DNA of 32,534 bases from Phycisphaerales bacterium (GTDB lineage Bacteria > Planctomycetota > Phycisphaerae > Phycisphaerales > UBA1924). A program made the translations under genes and the position numbers. Shown here piece by piece: positions 13,853-21,828 of this stretch. Location: positions 1-32,534 of the forward strand of contig JANQQG010000147.1 in NCBI GenBank assembly GCA_028285065.1. Direction: 5' to 3'. The number at the start of each line of letters is the position of its first letter. Within the stretch, counting starts at the first letter, position 1. The notes beneath the pieces were generated by a model. That model was not told where the DNA came from. It searched no databases and worked only from the letters and a program-made list of their open reading frames with translations.

Positions 13853-14721
13853 GGCGCGCAGACACCAATCCGAACGCGGAGCGCGGCGGCGCAGCGGTTG
13901 CCGTGCTTGTTGCGCTCGTGCTGTTGCAGCTCGCAGTCGTCGGCGTCGTCGTGTCCGGCGGGCGCGAGACCACGCTGACGGCGCGCCGACTCGAGACTGT
14001 CCGCTCGTTCTACGCGGCCGAGGCGGGCGTGAACATGGCAATCCGCGAGTTGAGCGTGGGCGCGGACGAGGACGCCGACGGGGGGATCGGATCGATCTCC
14101 GATGACTCCGACGACTCCACCGACCCCTTGCTGGCCGGCGCGCGCGTGCGCGTCGAGATGACAGACGAGTCCGACGGCTCGACGTTGCTTGCCAGCATCG
14201 GCAGGCAGGGCGACGCGACGCGGCGCATCGAGGCGTCACTCGCCGGTGGGGGAGGCGGCGCAGGCGGGATGGGGAGCGGGCCGGCCGTCGTCGCGGGCCT
14301 CGCGGCCTCCTGGTTCTACGAGAGCTCCACTATCCAGCAGCTCAACGATATCGACTGGTCGAGCACCCCCGACGTCATGACCGTCGAGGCCGATATCGAC
14401 TGGAACAACTCGGGGTGGCCGCGCGACAGCTACCTCGGGCTCGAGCTCAACGGATGGGTCGACGTACCGGCAGGTGGGACGTGGACGTTCTCCCTCGCCT
14501 CGGACGATGGCTCGGCGCTCTGGATCAACGGGGTCGAGGTCGTCAACAACGATGGGCTGCATTCGGTGCGGACCAGGAGCGGCACGGCTGATCTCGCGGC
14601 CGGACGCCACGCGATCCGTGTTCGGTTCTTTGAGAACACGGGGGCGGCCGTGCTCATCCTGGGTTGGAGCGGGCCCGGACAGAGTTACCAAACGGTCCCG
14701 GAGGGTGTCCTGTGGCACTGA
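13849..14721 (+). CDS. GspK/PilX-like minor pilin fused to a PA14 domain
   Basis: A 290-residue chimera. Residues 1-70 are a PilX/GspK-type N-terminus: leader up to RGG, a hydrophobic helix (15-37) without Glu at +5 as in GspK, then the diagnostic RSFYAAEAGVNMAIREL (52-68). An acidic Asp/Ser stretch (71-93) and a short beta segment lead to a Gly-rich hinge (132-146). Residues about 148-288 are a PA14 domain: GLAASWFYE, VEADIDWNN, GWVDVPAGGTWTFSLASDDG, ALWINGVEV and the closing ILGWSGPG. PA14 domains in adhesins and glycosidases bind glycans. No standard GspK globular domain is present. It overlaps the gspJ stop by four bases and the next gene by ten. Confidence 0.85.
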   Translation: MRRADTNPNAERGGAAVAVLVALVLLQLAVVGVVVSGGRETTLTARRLETVRSFYAAEAGVNMAIRELSVGADEDADGGIGSISDDSDDSTDPLLAGARVRVEMTDESDGSTLLASIGRQGDATRRIEASLAGGGGGAGGMGSGPAVVAGLAASWFYESSTIQQLNDIDWSSTPDVMTVEADIDWNNSGWPRDSYLGLELNGWVDVPAGGTWTFSLASDDGSALWINGVEVVNNDGLHSVRTRSGTADLAAGRHAIRVRFFENTGAAVLILGWSGPGQSYQTVPEGVLWH

Positions 14722-17700
14722 CACGAGCGATGTGGATCCTGGCATGCGTCCTCACTCTCGCGCCCCTGAGCGCGTGGGGCCAGACCACCTACTACGTGCG
14801 CACCAGCGGGGACGACGACGATGACGGCCTGACGCCCGCAACGGCGTTCGAGACCATCGAGGAGGCCGCGGATCACGCGGGCCCCGGCGACACGATCTAC
14901 GTCGGTGGCGGCACGTACAGCGACGAGATCAAGCTCAAGGAACTAAAGGGGACGTCCGCCAGTCCGATCCGCTTCGTCGCGGACACGACCGGAGCCCAGA
15001 CGGGCGACTCGGGCACGGTGCGCTTCCGCGACGACGACGGCCTCCTGCTGCTCGAGGACTGCGACCACCTCATCTTCACCGGCTTCGTCTTTGATGGTGA
15101 CGACGGCGATTCGGTCATCGAGCTCAAGAACGACAGCACCGGGGTCGTCTTCTCGGGGTGCAGCATCGAAGACAGCGACAAGGCGCTGCTCGAGCTCGAC
15201 GACAACAGCGAGGTCGAGCTCCGCGAGTGCACGCTCGACGACTCCGACGCCGACGCGATCGAGGTCAAGAAGTCGACGCTCACGATCATCGGCGGCGTGA
15301 TCACCCGGGTGGACGACCGCGCCATCGATGTCGACGACGAAGAGTCCGTCCTCGTCCTCCGGGGCGTCACGTTCGAGGACGTCGGCGCCGGCGTGCGCCT
15401 CAAGAAGGGGACGGCCGAGGCGACCAACTGCTTGATGCGCAACGTCGGCGGCGATGCGTTCGACTGCGACGACGACAAGGTGAGGCTCACCGTCTGGCAT
15501 TGCACGCTCGTCGACGTCGACGGGGACGGGATCGATGCCGAGAAGGGCGTCGTGGCGCTCCACAACACGATCATGTCCGACGTCAATCGTTACGGCGTCC
15601 GGATCGATGACGCGACCCTGACGCACTCCCACAACATCTTCCACGATGTCAGCTCCGGGGCCTTCCGGGGCGGGCCCTCGCTGCACTCAAGCGAGTCGAC
15701 GGCCGACCCGCTCTTCGCGGCCTCGGACAACGCGCGTCTGACGTCCACCTCGCCCGCGATCGACGCCGGCGCGGACGCTTCGCTGGTCACGAGCGTCGAT
15801 CTCGACGGGGCGGCGCGCCCGGACGGCTCCGGTTACGACATCGGCTGCTACGAGTCGTCGGACGGGCTGGTCGCTGCCCCAACGCCCTACCACAACGACT
15901 TCGAGGGGACGATCGGGGCCGAATGGTCCAGCCCACCCGTCAGCAGCGACGGCGATCTCTCGACGTTCCTCGGCAGGCTCTGGGACGAGACGGACTACAC
16001 CCTGCGGGTCACGGTGGAGCCCGGCGAGACCTATTCGTTGCTGCTGAGCATGTACATCTTCGAGGGCTGGGAGGGGGACGGGAGCAACGTCGACTGGGTC
16101 ACGATCACCGTCGACGGCGCACAGGTCTTCCGCGAGAGTTTCGATCAGCAGGCGTCACCGCAGACCTACCCGAAGCAGCCGGACCGTATGGGCAACTTCG
16201 CGTTCTCGAGCGGGTCCGACTCGGTCTACGACTGGGTGCGCATCGACTTCGTTGCGCCCGACTCGGTCGTCGACATCGTCTTCAACGCCGACGTGAGCTA
16301 CGCGTCCGGTGAGTGGTGGGGGATCGACAACGTTCACGTGCTCAAGGAAGCCGACGCCGACCTGATCCTGCCGATCTACTCGGACATCTCCGGTGCCGTG
16401 TCGTTCAACGTTCAGGCAACCGGCGGGCTCGACGATTGTGGCAGCCCGCTCTGGTCGGACATCGACGCGGACGGCGACCTCGACGTGTTCATCACGGGGC
16501 GGACCGCGCGGAATGGACTCCAGAGCCTCGGCGGCTCGTTCACGTGGCAGTCCATGGGATCGGTGCGGGGCCAGGGCGCGGTCGGCGACGTAACCGGCGA
16601 CGGCGCGCCCGACATCTGGACCGCGCGCACCGGATCGAGCGACGGAGAGAGCCTCTTCATCAACGACGGGACCGGTGTCTTCTCGGGCGCCGGCGACCTC
16701 GGGATGATCGCGGCGACCGGCAACGGAGCGACGGCGTTGATCGACGCGGACGCCGACGGGCGTCTCGATGTCTTCATGGCCAGTGGCAACGGCAACTGGG
16801 TCGGGTACGCCCGGTCCGGAAGCCCGATCACGCTCGAGCCCAGCAACGATCCGTCACTGATCCCCAACGCCGGCACGGATCTCGGGCGCGGTGGCGGCAT
16901 GTCCGTCGCGCACCTCAACGACGATCGCACCCCCGACATGCTCATCCACGCGCCCGTCAGCGGTGTGCTCGCCTCCACGGAGGTCGAGGTCGATGGCGAG
17001 GACGTGCCCGCCTTCGAGCGCGACCTGCGGAGCCTCAGCGCAGGCGTCTCCTCCACGCCCACGGGCTCGGCGTGGGGCGACTACGACAACGACGGCGACG
17101 CGGATGTGTTCATCGCCGGGGCGAGCTCCTCCGACCCGGGGCGCTTGCTGCGCAACGACGATGGGACGTTCGTGGACGTGACCGATGCCGCCGGCATCGA
17201 CGTCGATGGCGTGCAGCGCAGCTGCGCGTGGGGGGATATGGACAACGACGGGGACCTGGACCTGTACGTCGTGACGGGGTCGGGTTCGGACAACGTCCTC
17301 TACCGCAACAACGGGGACACGACGTTCTCGGCGGGCGACCTCGGTGCCGGTCTGAGCGGCGATTATGTCGACGCGGTCTTCGTCGACTACGACGCCGACG
17401 GGGATGCGGACCTGTCGGTCGTGCCGGCGTCGGGGACGGCCGTCCTGCTCGAGAACCGCACCGACGATGGGCGGGGGATGATGGTGCGTCTTGTGGGCGC
17501 GGGGCACGGCGGGACCAACCCGTCGGGCGTGGGCGTGCGCGTGGAGCTGTACAACGCGGACGCCAGCCAGCTGCTGCAGTTCCGGGACCTCGGGGCCGCC
17601 CGCGGGTTCGGCTGCGAGCCGCTGTGGGCGCATTTCGGCGGGGTCGAGCCTGGGACGAGCTATGTGGTCCGTGCCCACTTCTTGTCTGGGACGGTCTCGT

Positions 17701-17822
17701 CGCAGGTGGATCCGGCGAGCGTGTCGAGCACGATCGGCTCGCGGATCGTCTCGGGCCTGCTCACGATCGAGGAGCCGGACGCGGCCCTCCGGGTGGTGCG
17801 CTGGCGTGAAGCCGCGCCCTGA
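14712..17822 (+). CDS. Giant exported beta-helix / jelly-roll / seven-bladed FG-GAP propeller / ASPIC-like protein
   Basis: A 1036-residue exported protein. GTG at 14712 is preceded by GGAGGG (14700-14705) with a six-base spacer, and the signal peptide runs to SAWGQ. Residues about 25-380 form a right-handed parallel beta-helix of ~22-residue coils (for example GCSIEDSDKALLELDDNSEV). About 388-546 is a beta-sandwich, jelly-roll-like region. From 583 come seven D-x-D-x-D-G-x-x-D loops at 583, 626, 678, 734 (degenerate), 790, 842 and 892, spaced 43-56 residues, as in integrin-alpha/VCBS propellers. About 921-1019 resembles ASPIC/UnbV (VGVRVELYNADASQLLQFRD, WAHFGG). It is very acidic and so probably binds many Ca ions. 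It overlaps the PA14-pilin gene, implying a shared complex; adhesin or exported cargo are the alternatives. Confidence 0.85.
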   Translation: MALTRAMWILACVLTLAPLSAWGQTTYYVRTSGDDDDDGLTPATAFETIEEAADHAGPGDTIYVGGGTYSDEIKLKELKGTSASPIRFVADTTGAQTGDSGTVRFRDDDGLLLLEDCDHLIFTGFVFDGDDGDSVIELKNDSTGVVFSGCSIEDSDKALLELDDNSEVELRECTLDDSDADAIEVKKSTLTIIGGVITRVDDRAIDVDDEESVLVLRGVTFEDVGAGVRLKKGTAEATNCLMRNVGGDAFDCDDDKVRLTVWHCTLVDVDGDGIDAEKGVVALHNTIMSDVNRYGVRIDDATLTHSHNIFHDVSSGAFRGGPSLHSSESTADPLFAASDNARLTSTSPAIDAGADASLVTSVDLDGAARPDGSGYDIGCYESSDGLVAAPTPYHNDFEGTIGAEWSSPPVSSDGDLSTFLGRLWDETDYTLRVTVEPGETYSLLLSMYIFEGWEGDGSNVDWVTITVDGAQVFRESFDQQASPQTYPKQPDRMGNFAFSSGSDSVYDWVRIDFVAPDSVVDIVFNADVSYASGEWWGIDNVHVLKEADADLILPIYSDISGAVSFNVQATGGLDDCGSPLWSDIDADGDLDVFITGRTARNGLQSLGGSFTWQSMGSVRGQGAVGDVTGDGAPDIWTARTGSSDGESLFINDGTGVFSGAGDLGMIAATGNGATALIDADADGRLDVFMASGNGNWVGYARSGSPITLEPSNDPSLIPNAGTDLGRGGGMSVAHLNDDRTPDMLIHAPVSGVLASTEVEVDGEDVPAFERDLRSLSAGVSSTPTGSAWGDYDNDGDADVFIAGASSSDPGRLLRNDDGTFVDVTDAAGIDVDGVQRSCAWGDMDNDGDLDLYVVTGSGSDNVLYRNNGDTTFSAGDLGAGLSGDYVDAVFVDYDADGDADLSVVPASGTAVLLENRTDDGRGMMVRLVGAGHGGTNPSGVGVRVELYNADASQLLQFRDLGAARGFGCEPLWAHFGGVEPGTSYVVRAHFLSGTVSSQVDPASVSSTIGSRIVSGLLTIEEPDAALRVVRWREAAP

Positions 17823-17950
17823 CGGGTTCTTTGTTCTCGGACGTTGCCTCCCCGGGCAGGGGATCGGACCAAAGCGACCCCTCGATCTGGTCGATTGCAG
17901 CATGAGGGAACGACCGATCCGCGCCGCCATCGCGTAGACAGGACCACCGA

Positions 17951-19615
17951 GTGCGCAAGCTCGTGATCATCGAGATCAGCCCGACCCGCCTGGAACTTGG
18001 CGTGGTGATCGGTTCGCGTATCGAGACCTCGCGTATCGCGCGCTTCGCGCGCGATGACGCTGAGGACCTGACGGCACAGCTCGCTCGTGCTGAGTCCATG
18101 CTCGGTGGCTGGGTCGAGGAGCTCTCGCTCGCTGGACGCGCCGCCGGGTGCGTCTACCGCAGCGATGAGTGCCACGCCTCCGTGACCTCCTGTCCCGTCA
18201 GCGCTGGACGCGCGGGGGCGATGGGGGCGGCCAGGCTCAGCGTCGGCGAGGGCGTGAGCTTCGCGGTCGACCAGAGCCCGCTGGCGTTGGACATCCTGAT
18301 GACCGACGCGCCCTCCAAGGAGGAGGGGGACGCCGGGGCGCGCCAGATGCACACGCTCGGCGTCGCCGACAGCGAGGGCGTCGTCGGCGAGGTGCTCTCG
18401 ATGCTCGAGCGTGTGGGGCTCAAGGCCATGTGGTGCGCGCCCGCTCTGGGCGTGCAGATGATCGAGGCCGTCCGCGCCGCCAACCAGGGCGGTGCTGGAC
18501 GCCAGGTCGCGATGTGCATCTGGGAGGAGGAGACGGTCCTCGCCGGCTCCGTCGACGGCGCGCTCAAGTTCGTCCGAACGATCGGCATCGGGACCGAGTC
18601 GCTGGTCGCCGCCTGTGCGCAGATCGCGCCCCAGGGCGAGCCGGAGGATGCCCAGCAGTGGGCCCGCCAGTTGCTCTTCGGGCAGGGGATCCCGGATCGC
18701 GACGTCACCGTCGACGAGGAGTTCGCCATTCGCGGTGGGCAGGTGCTCGCCCGCGTCTCGCCCCTGCTCCAGCGCCTCGGCGTTGAGATGAAGCAGTCCG
18801 TGCGGTTTGGGCTGGGCGACGGCCCCACGCCGACCGTCAACATCACCGGCTTCGGGCGCGCAATCCCACACCTCGACGAGGTCGTCGGCGAGGCGTGCGA
18901 CTGCACACTCGAGAGCGCCGAGACGGATCAGCCGGGCGGCGCCGAGCCGACCAGCGCCGAGGTCGGAGCGATCAACGCGTTCGCCGAGGGGCGCGGGCTC
19001 AAGAGCACGTTCGTGACCAAGGTCAAGGACCGCGCCCGCGGCATCAAGCGCGTGCGCCAGGCCACCTGGTTCGGCGTTGGGCTCGCGCTGCTGGTGATGG
19101 GCTACGAGTACGCGGATGCCGGCATGCAGCTCAAGGAGGTGCATGCCAAACTCGCCACGCTCGGCGAGGTGCACGCCGAGGGCACCGGCGCGGGTGACCT
19201 GCGCGACCAGGTGGTCTCCGGTTCGGCCGGCGTCAATGCCGCCCGCAAGGAGATGACCGATGCGATGGGCGAGTGCATCGATACCGGGGCGGTGCTGTTC
19301 GCGCTCTCGGAAGCGACGCCTCAGGAGATCCGCTTGCAGTCGATCAACATCAGCGACGCGAGCCAGAGCGCGACGTGCATCGTGCGCGGGCTGGTCGCTG
19401 GTGACGCGAACGAGGCGAGCGAGATGATCACGTCGTACTTCGACGCACTCCAGGGCTTGCCCCTGGTCGAGCGCGTCCGTCTTGGGACGACCGGACGCCA
19501 GATGGTCGACGGGCGCGAGGGGCGACGGTTTGAGATGACGGTCGACCTTGTGCGCATGCCGCCGCGTGTCCTGGCCGGTCTGATCGACGGCGCCGAGGGG
19601 GAGGAGCAGCCATGA
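17951..19615 (+). CDS. GspL-type fused PilM-PilN inner-membrane assembly protein
   Basis: A 554-residue protein with PilM-like actin/ASKHA ATPase fold at residues 1-320 (start LVIIEISPTRLELGVV; later VAMCIWEEETVLAGSVDGAL and FVRTIGIGTESL). A cytoplasmic linker precedes one membrane helix at about 371-386 (ATWFGVGLALLVMGYEY). A periplasmic PilN-like part follows, with a coiled-coil stretch and a ferredoxin-like domain (388-554; IRLQSINISDASQ, VERVRLGTT). PilM and PilN are separate in type IV pili; one chain is the GspL architecture of type II systems. GspL binds GspE and passes signals to GspM. The start is GTG at 17951 with only a weak AGGA. It lies 128 bp after the propeller gene and overlaps the next by four bases. 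Confidence 0.85.
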   Translation: MRKLVIIEISPTRLELGVVIGSRIETSRIARFARDDAEDLTAQLARAESMLGGWVEELSLAGRAAGCVYRSDECHASVTSCPVSAGRAGAMGAARLSVGEGVSFAVDQSPLALDILMTDAPSKEEGDAGARQMHTLGVADSEGVVGEVLSMLERVGLKAMWCAPALGVQMIEAVRAANQGGAGRQVAMCIWEEETVLAGSVDGALKFVRTIGIGTESLVAACAQIAPQGEPEDAQQWARQLLFGQGIPDRDVTVDEEFAIRGGQVLARVSPLLQRLGVEMKQSVRFGLGDGPTPTVNITGFGRAIPHLDEVVGEACDCTLESAETDQPGGAEPTSAEVGAINAFAEGRGLKSTFVTKVKDRARGIKRVRQATWFGVGLALLVMGYEYADAGMQLKEVHAKLATLGEVHAEGTGAGDLRDQVVSGSAGVNAARKEMTDAMGECIDTGAVLFALSEATPQEIRLQSINISDASQSATCIVRGLVAGDANEASEMITSYFDALQGLPLVERVRLGTTGRQMVDGREGRRFEMTVDLVRMPPRVLAGLIDGAEGEEQP

Positions 19616-20232
19616 GCCAGCCGGACGCCCCACGCTCGATGCTCGCCGAGGGCGTGATCGCCCTTGCGGTCTGCGTCGGTGCGTACATGCTCGGCCTCGA
19701 GCCCGCTCAGCGCGAGCTCGCGGAGGCCCGGGCGGCCATCGAGCAGCGCGAGAGCACGGCCGCCGAGCAGGAGCGCTTCAGGGAGATCCTCCCGCGCCTG
19801 AGCTCGCGCCTCGAGAGCGTGCGTCAGACCGGCGAGCGCATCGACAGCGCGAGCGAGCCCGCGCGTGACCAGGGACGTCTCTACGCCGACCTCTCCCGTC
19901 TCGCCTTCGAGCACGACGTCCGCCTCGACAGGCTCAACCCGGTCGGCGCGAGCGGCATCAACGACGGCGGGCGCACGATGAGCGTCGGCTACGACCTGGC
20001 CGTCGTCGGTATGTACGCCGACCTGATCGGCTTCCTGCAGGCGCTCGAGTCCGATGCGGGCTTTACGCGCGTTCGCTCCGTGACCGCGACGCCCGTGATG
20101 GATCCCTCCCAGGAGGCGGTCCTGGCGCTGATCCGCACCGAGCACTTCGCCTTCGACCCATCGCCGGTGCCCATCGAGGCGCTCCTGGCGGCCGAGGGCG
20201 ACCCGAACGCCCCGGCGGAGGGCATCCATTGA
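19612..20232 (+). CDS. PilO/GspM-like inner-membrane assembly protein
   Basis: A 206-residue bitopic protein: short cytoplasmic N-terminus, membrane helix at about 11-28 (LAEGVIALAVCVGAYMLGLE), coiled coil at about 30-85 (QRELAEARAAIEQRESTAAE), then a ferredoxin-like periplasmic domain (VRLDRLNPVGASG; MYADLIGFLQALESDAGFTR), the classic PilO/GspM pattern. It would pair with the GspL-type protein through both coiled coil and periplasmic fold. Start ATG lies in the gspL stop (ATGA). Its stop codon is overlapped by the next gene's TTG. Confidence 0.88.
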   Translation: MSQPDAPRSMLAEGVIALAVCVGAYMLGLEPAQRELAEARAAIEQRESTAAEQERFREILPRLSSRLESVRQTGERIDSASEPARDQGRLYADLSRLAFEHDVRLDRLNPVGASGINDGGRTMSVGYDLAVVGMYADLIGFLQALESDAGFTRVRSVTATPVMDPSQEAVLALIRTEHFAFDPSPVPIEALLAAEGDPNAPAEGIH

Positions 20233-20768
20233 TCAACGATCCCTCGACACGCCGTCGCATGATCCAGATCGGCGCGCTCGTCACGCCGGTGGTGGTCGTG
20301 CAGGTCGCTCGCGTCATGCTCGGCGCCGGGCCGGCCGTCGCGCCGGCTGCGACCGACGCGGGCGCACAGGGGATGAACTCGCCGGAGATGATCGCGGCCC
20401 TGGACGACCCGTCGATCCAGACGACCGACGCGCAGCAGGCCGCCCGGCAGTGGTGCGCCTCGCTCGACTTCGATGCGATGATCCTCTCGCCGTTGGACCA
20501 CCCGGACCCCGTCGGCGATGAGGGCCCGGTGGAACCCGGTGTCGATCCGATCGACCTTGGGCCCGAATCGGCGCCCCGGTTGGTGCTGACGGCAGTCGTC
20601 GCGGGCTCGAACGGCGCGGTGGCGTTCATCGAGGGGCGTGTGTTCCGCGTCGGAGACGAGGTCGCGCCGGGCTGGAGCGTCGAGTCGATCGACGCTCGGA
20701 GCCGGCGTGTCGTGATCGTGGGTGAGGGGGACGCAGAGATCGTCCTGACGCCCGATCTCGAGCGCTAA
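20229..20768 (+). CDS. GspC/PilP-like periplasmic linker protein
   Basis: A 179-residue protein with a predicted membrane helix at about 12-33 (IQIGALVTPVVVVQVARVML), an Ala/Pro/Asp-rich linker, and a small beta domain at about 117-178 (LVLTAVVAGSNGAVAFIEGR, VFRVGDEVAPGWSVESIDAR, RVVIVGEGDAEIVL). That strand pattern is the GspC homology region/PilP fold that contacts the secretin N0 domain. The assignment comes from fold pattern and gene position rather than close similarity. Start is TTG at 20229 overlapping the upstream TGA; an internal ATG at 20259 would delete the basic N-terminus. The target secretin gene is not in the window. Confidence 0.7.
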   Translation: MINDPSTRRRMIQIGALVTPVVVVQVARVMLGAGPAVAPAATDAGAQGMNSPEMIAALDDPSIQTTDAQQAARQWCASLDFDAMILSPLDHPDPVGDEGPVEPGVDPIDLGPESAPRLVLTAVVAGSNGAVAFIEGRVFRVGDEVAPGWSVESIDARSRRVVIVGEGDAEIVLTPDLER

Positions 20769-20777
20769 CACCTCGTT

Positions 20778-20812
20778 CCCGCTCGGTCCGTAAAGGGTCT
20801 GTTGCGAGCGGG
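20778..20812 (+). terminator. Inverted repeat after the secretion operon
   Basis: CCCGCTCG (20778-20785) pairs perfectly with CGAGCGGG (20805-20812) around a 19-base loop, ten bases after the last operon gene. It is followed by TTAGAG rather than a T-run. It could be a Rho-dependent or weak intrinsic terminator. Confidence 0.4.
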
Positions 20813-20908
20813 TTAGAGAATCCAGAAGACTGCTGCTGGTGCGGGAAACGGGTGCTGAGCGCGCCACAGTTGGGCCGACCAAACGGGTGTTTGGTGGAGG
20901 CCCCGCCC

Positions 20909-21823
20909 ATGGCTCGTCGCAGGCTGCAGATCGAGACCGTACCGGCCGATGGCCCCTGGCGCACGCCGGCACGAGCGCAGCGCCCGGCTCTACCGGCGGC
21001 CTCGGAGCGCGATGAGCTCTCGGCGCGCTGGCTCGGGCACGCGAGTGTTCTGATCCGAGTCGGCGGAGTGACCATCCTCACCGATCCCGTCCTCTCGGAT
21101 CGGGTCGGCGTACGCCTCGGCAAGTGGACGATCGGCGTTGAGCGCGTCGCGGCCCCGGCGCTGACGCCCGCAGACCTGCCGCCGATCGATCTCGTCCTCC
21201 TCTCGCACGCACACTTCGACCATCTCGACCGACCGACCCTTCGCGCGATCGCGAGCGACCGGACGACGGTCGTCACGCCTCGCAATGTCGGACGCGTCGT
21301 GCCGCGCGGCTTCCGACGCGTGATCGAGTTGCCCTGGGGTCGGCAGATGCGCTTCCGCGGGCTGTGCATCCGCTCGATCGAGCCCGCGCACTGGGGCGCG
21401 CGCATCGCGTGGGACAGACACCGCGAGTACGCCGCGTTCAGCATCCTCGCACCCGACCACTCGGTGCTGTTCGGCGGGGATACCGCGATGACCAACGCAT
21501 TCAGCGAGTTCGGCCCGATCGATCTAGGCATCCTTGGCATCGGCGCGTACGAGCCGGAGATCCACAACCACGCCACGCCCGAGCAGGCGTGGGAGATGTT
21601 CGTCGGTGCCGGCGGTCGGTACCTGCTCCCGATGCATCACTCGACGTTCGCATTGGGCAATGAGCCGCTGGACGAGCCGATGCAGCGCCTGCTGGCGTGC
21701 GCCGGGCGTCACGCGGATCGCGTGGTCTGCCGCGTGATCGGCGAAGCCTGGGTCGGGACTGACGCGCCGCTTGCGTCGACGATCGATGAGCCTGTTGGCA
21801 ATGCTCAGTCCGCGCTCGTCTAG
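20909..21823 (+). CDS. MBL-fold hydrolase, NAPE-PLD/UlaG-like
   Basis: A 304-residue metallo-beta-lactamase-fold enzyme. The di-zinc motif H100-x-H102-x-D104-H105 (SHAHFDHLD) is present, with further ligands likely at His161 (EPAHWGAR), Asp191 (FGGDTAMT) and His243 (PMHHSTFALG). The run GNEPLDEP after that last histidine is the hallmark of the N-acyl-phosphatidylethanolamine phospholipase D-like group, as is the core WLGHASVLIRVGGVTILTDP. Bacterial members probably cleave phosphodiesters or amides; the substrate here is unknown. ATG at 20909 follows TGGAGG with an eight-base spacer and is preferred to GTG at 20852. It ends five bases from the convergent phr gene. Confidence 0.88.
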   Translation: MARRRLQIETVPADGPWRTPARAQRPALPAASERDELSARWLGHASVLIRVGGVTILTDPVLSDRVGVRLGKWTIGVERVAAPALTPADLPPIDLVLLSHAHFDHLDRPTLRAIASDRTTVVTPRNVGRVVPRGFRRVIELPWGRQMRFRGLCIRSIEPAHWGARIAWDRHREYAAFSILAPDHSVLFGGDTAMTNAFSEFGPIDLGILGIGAYEPEIHNHATPEQAWEMFVGAGGRYLLPMHHSTFALGNEPLDEPMQRLLACAGRHADRVVCRVIGEAWVGTDAPLASTIDEPVGNAQSALV

Positions 21824-21828
21824 GAGAC

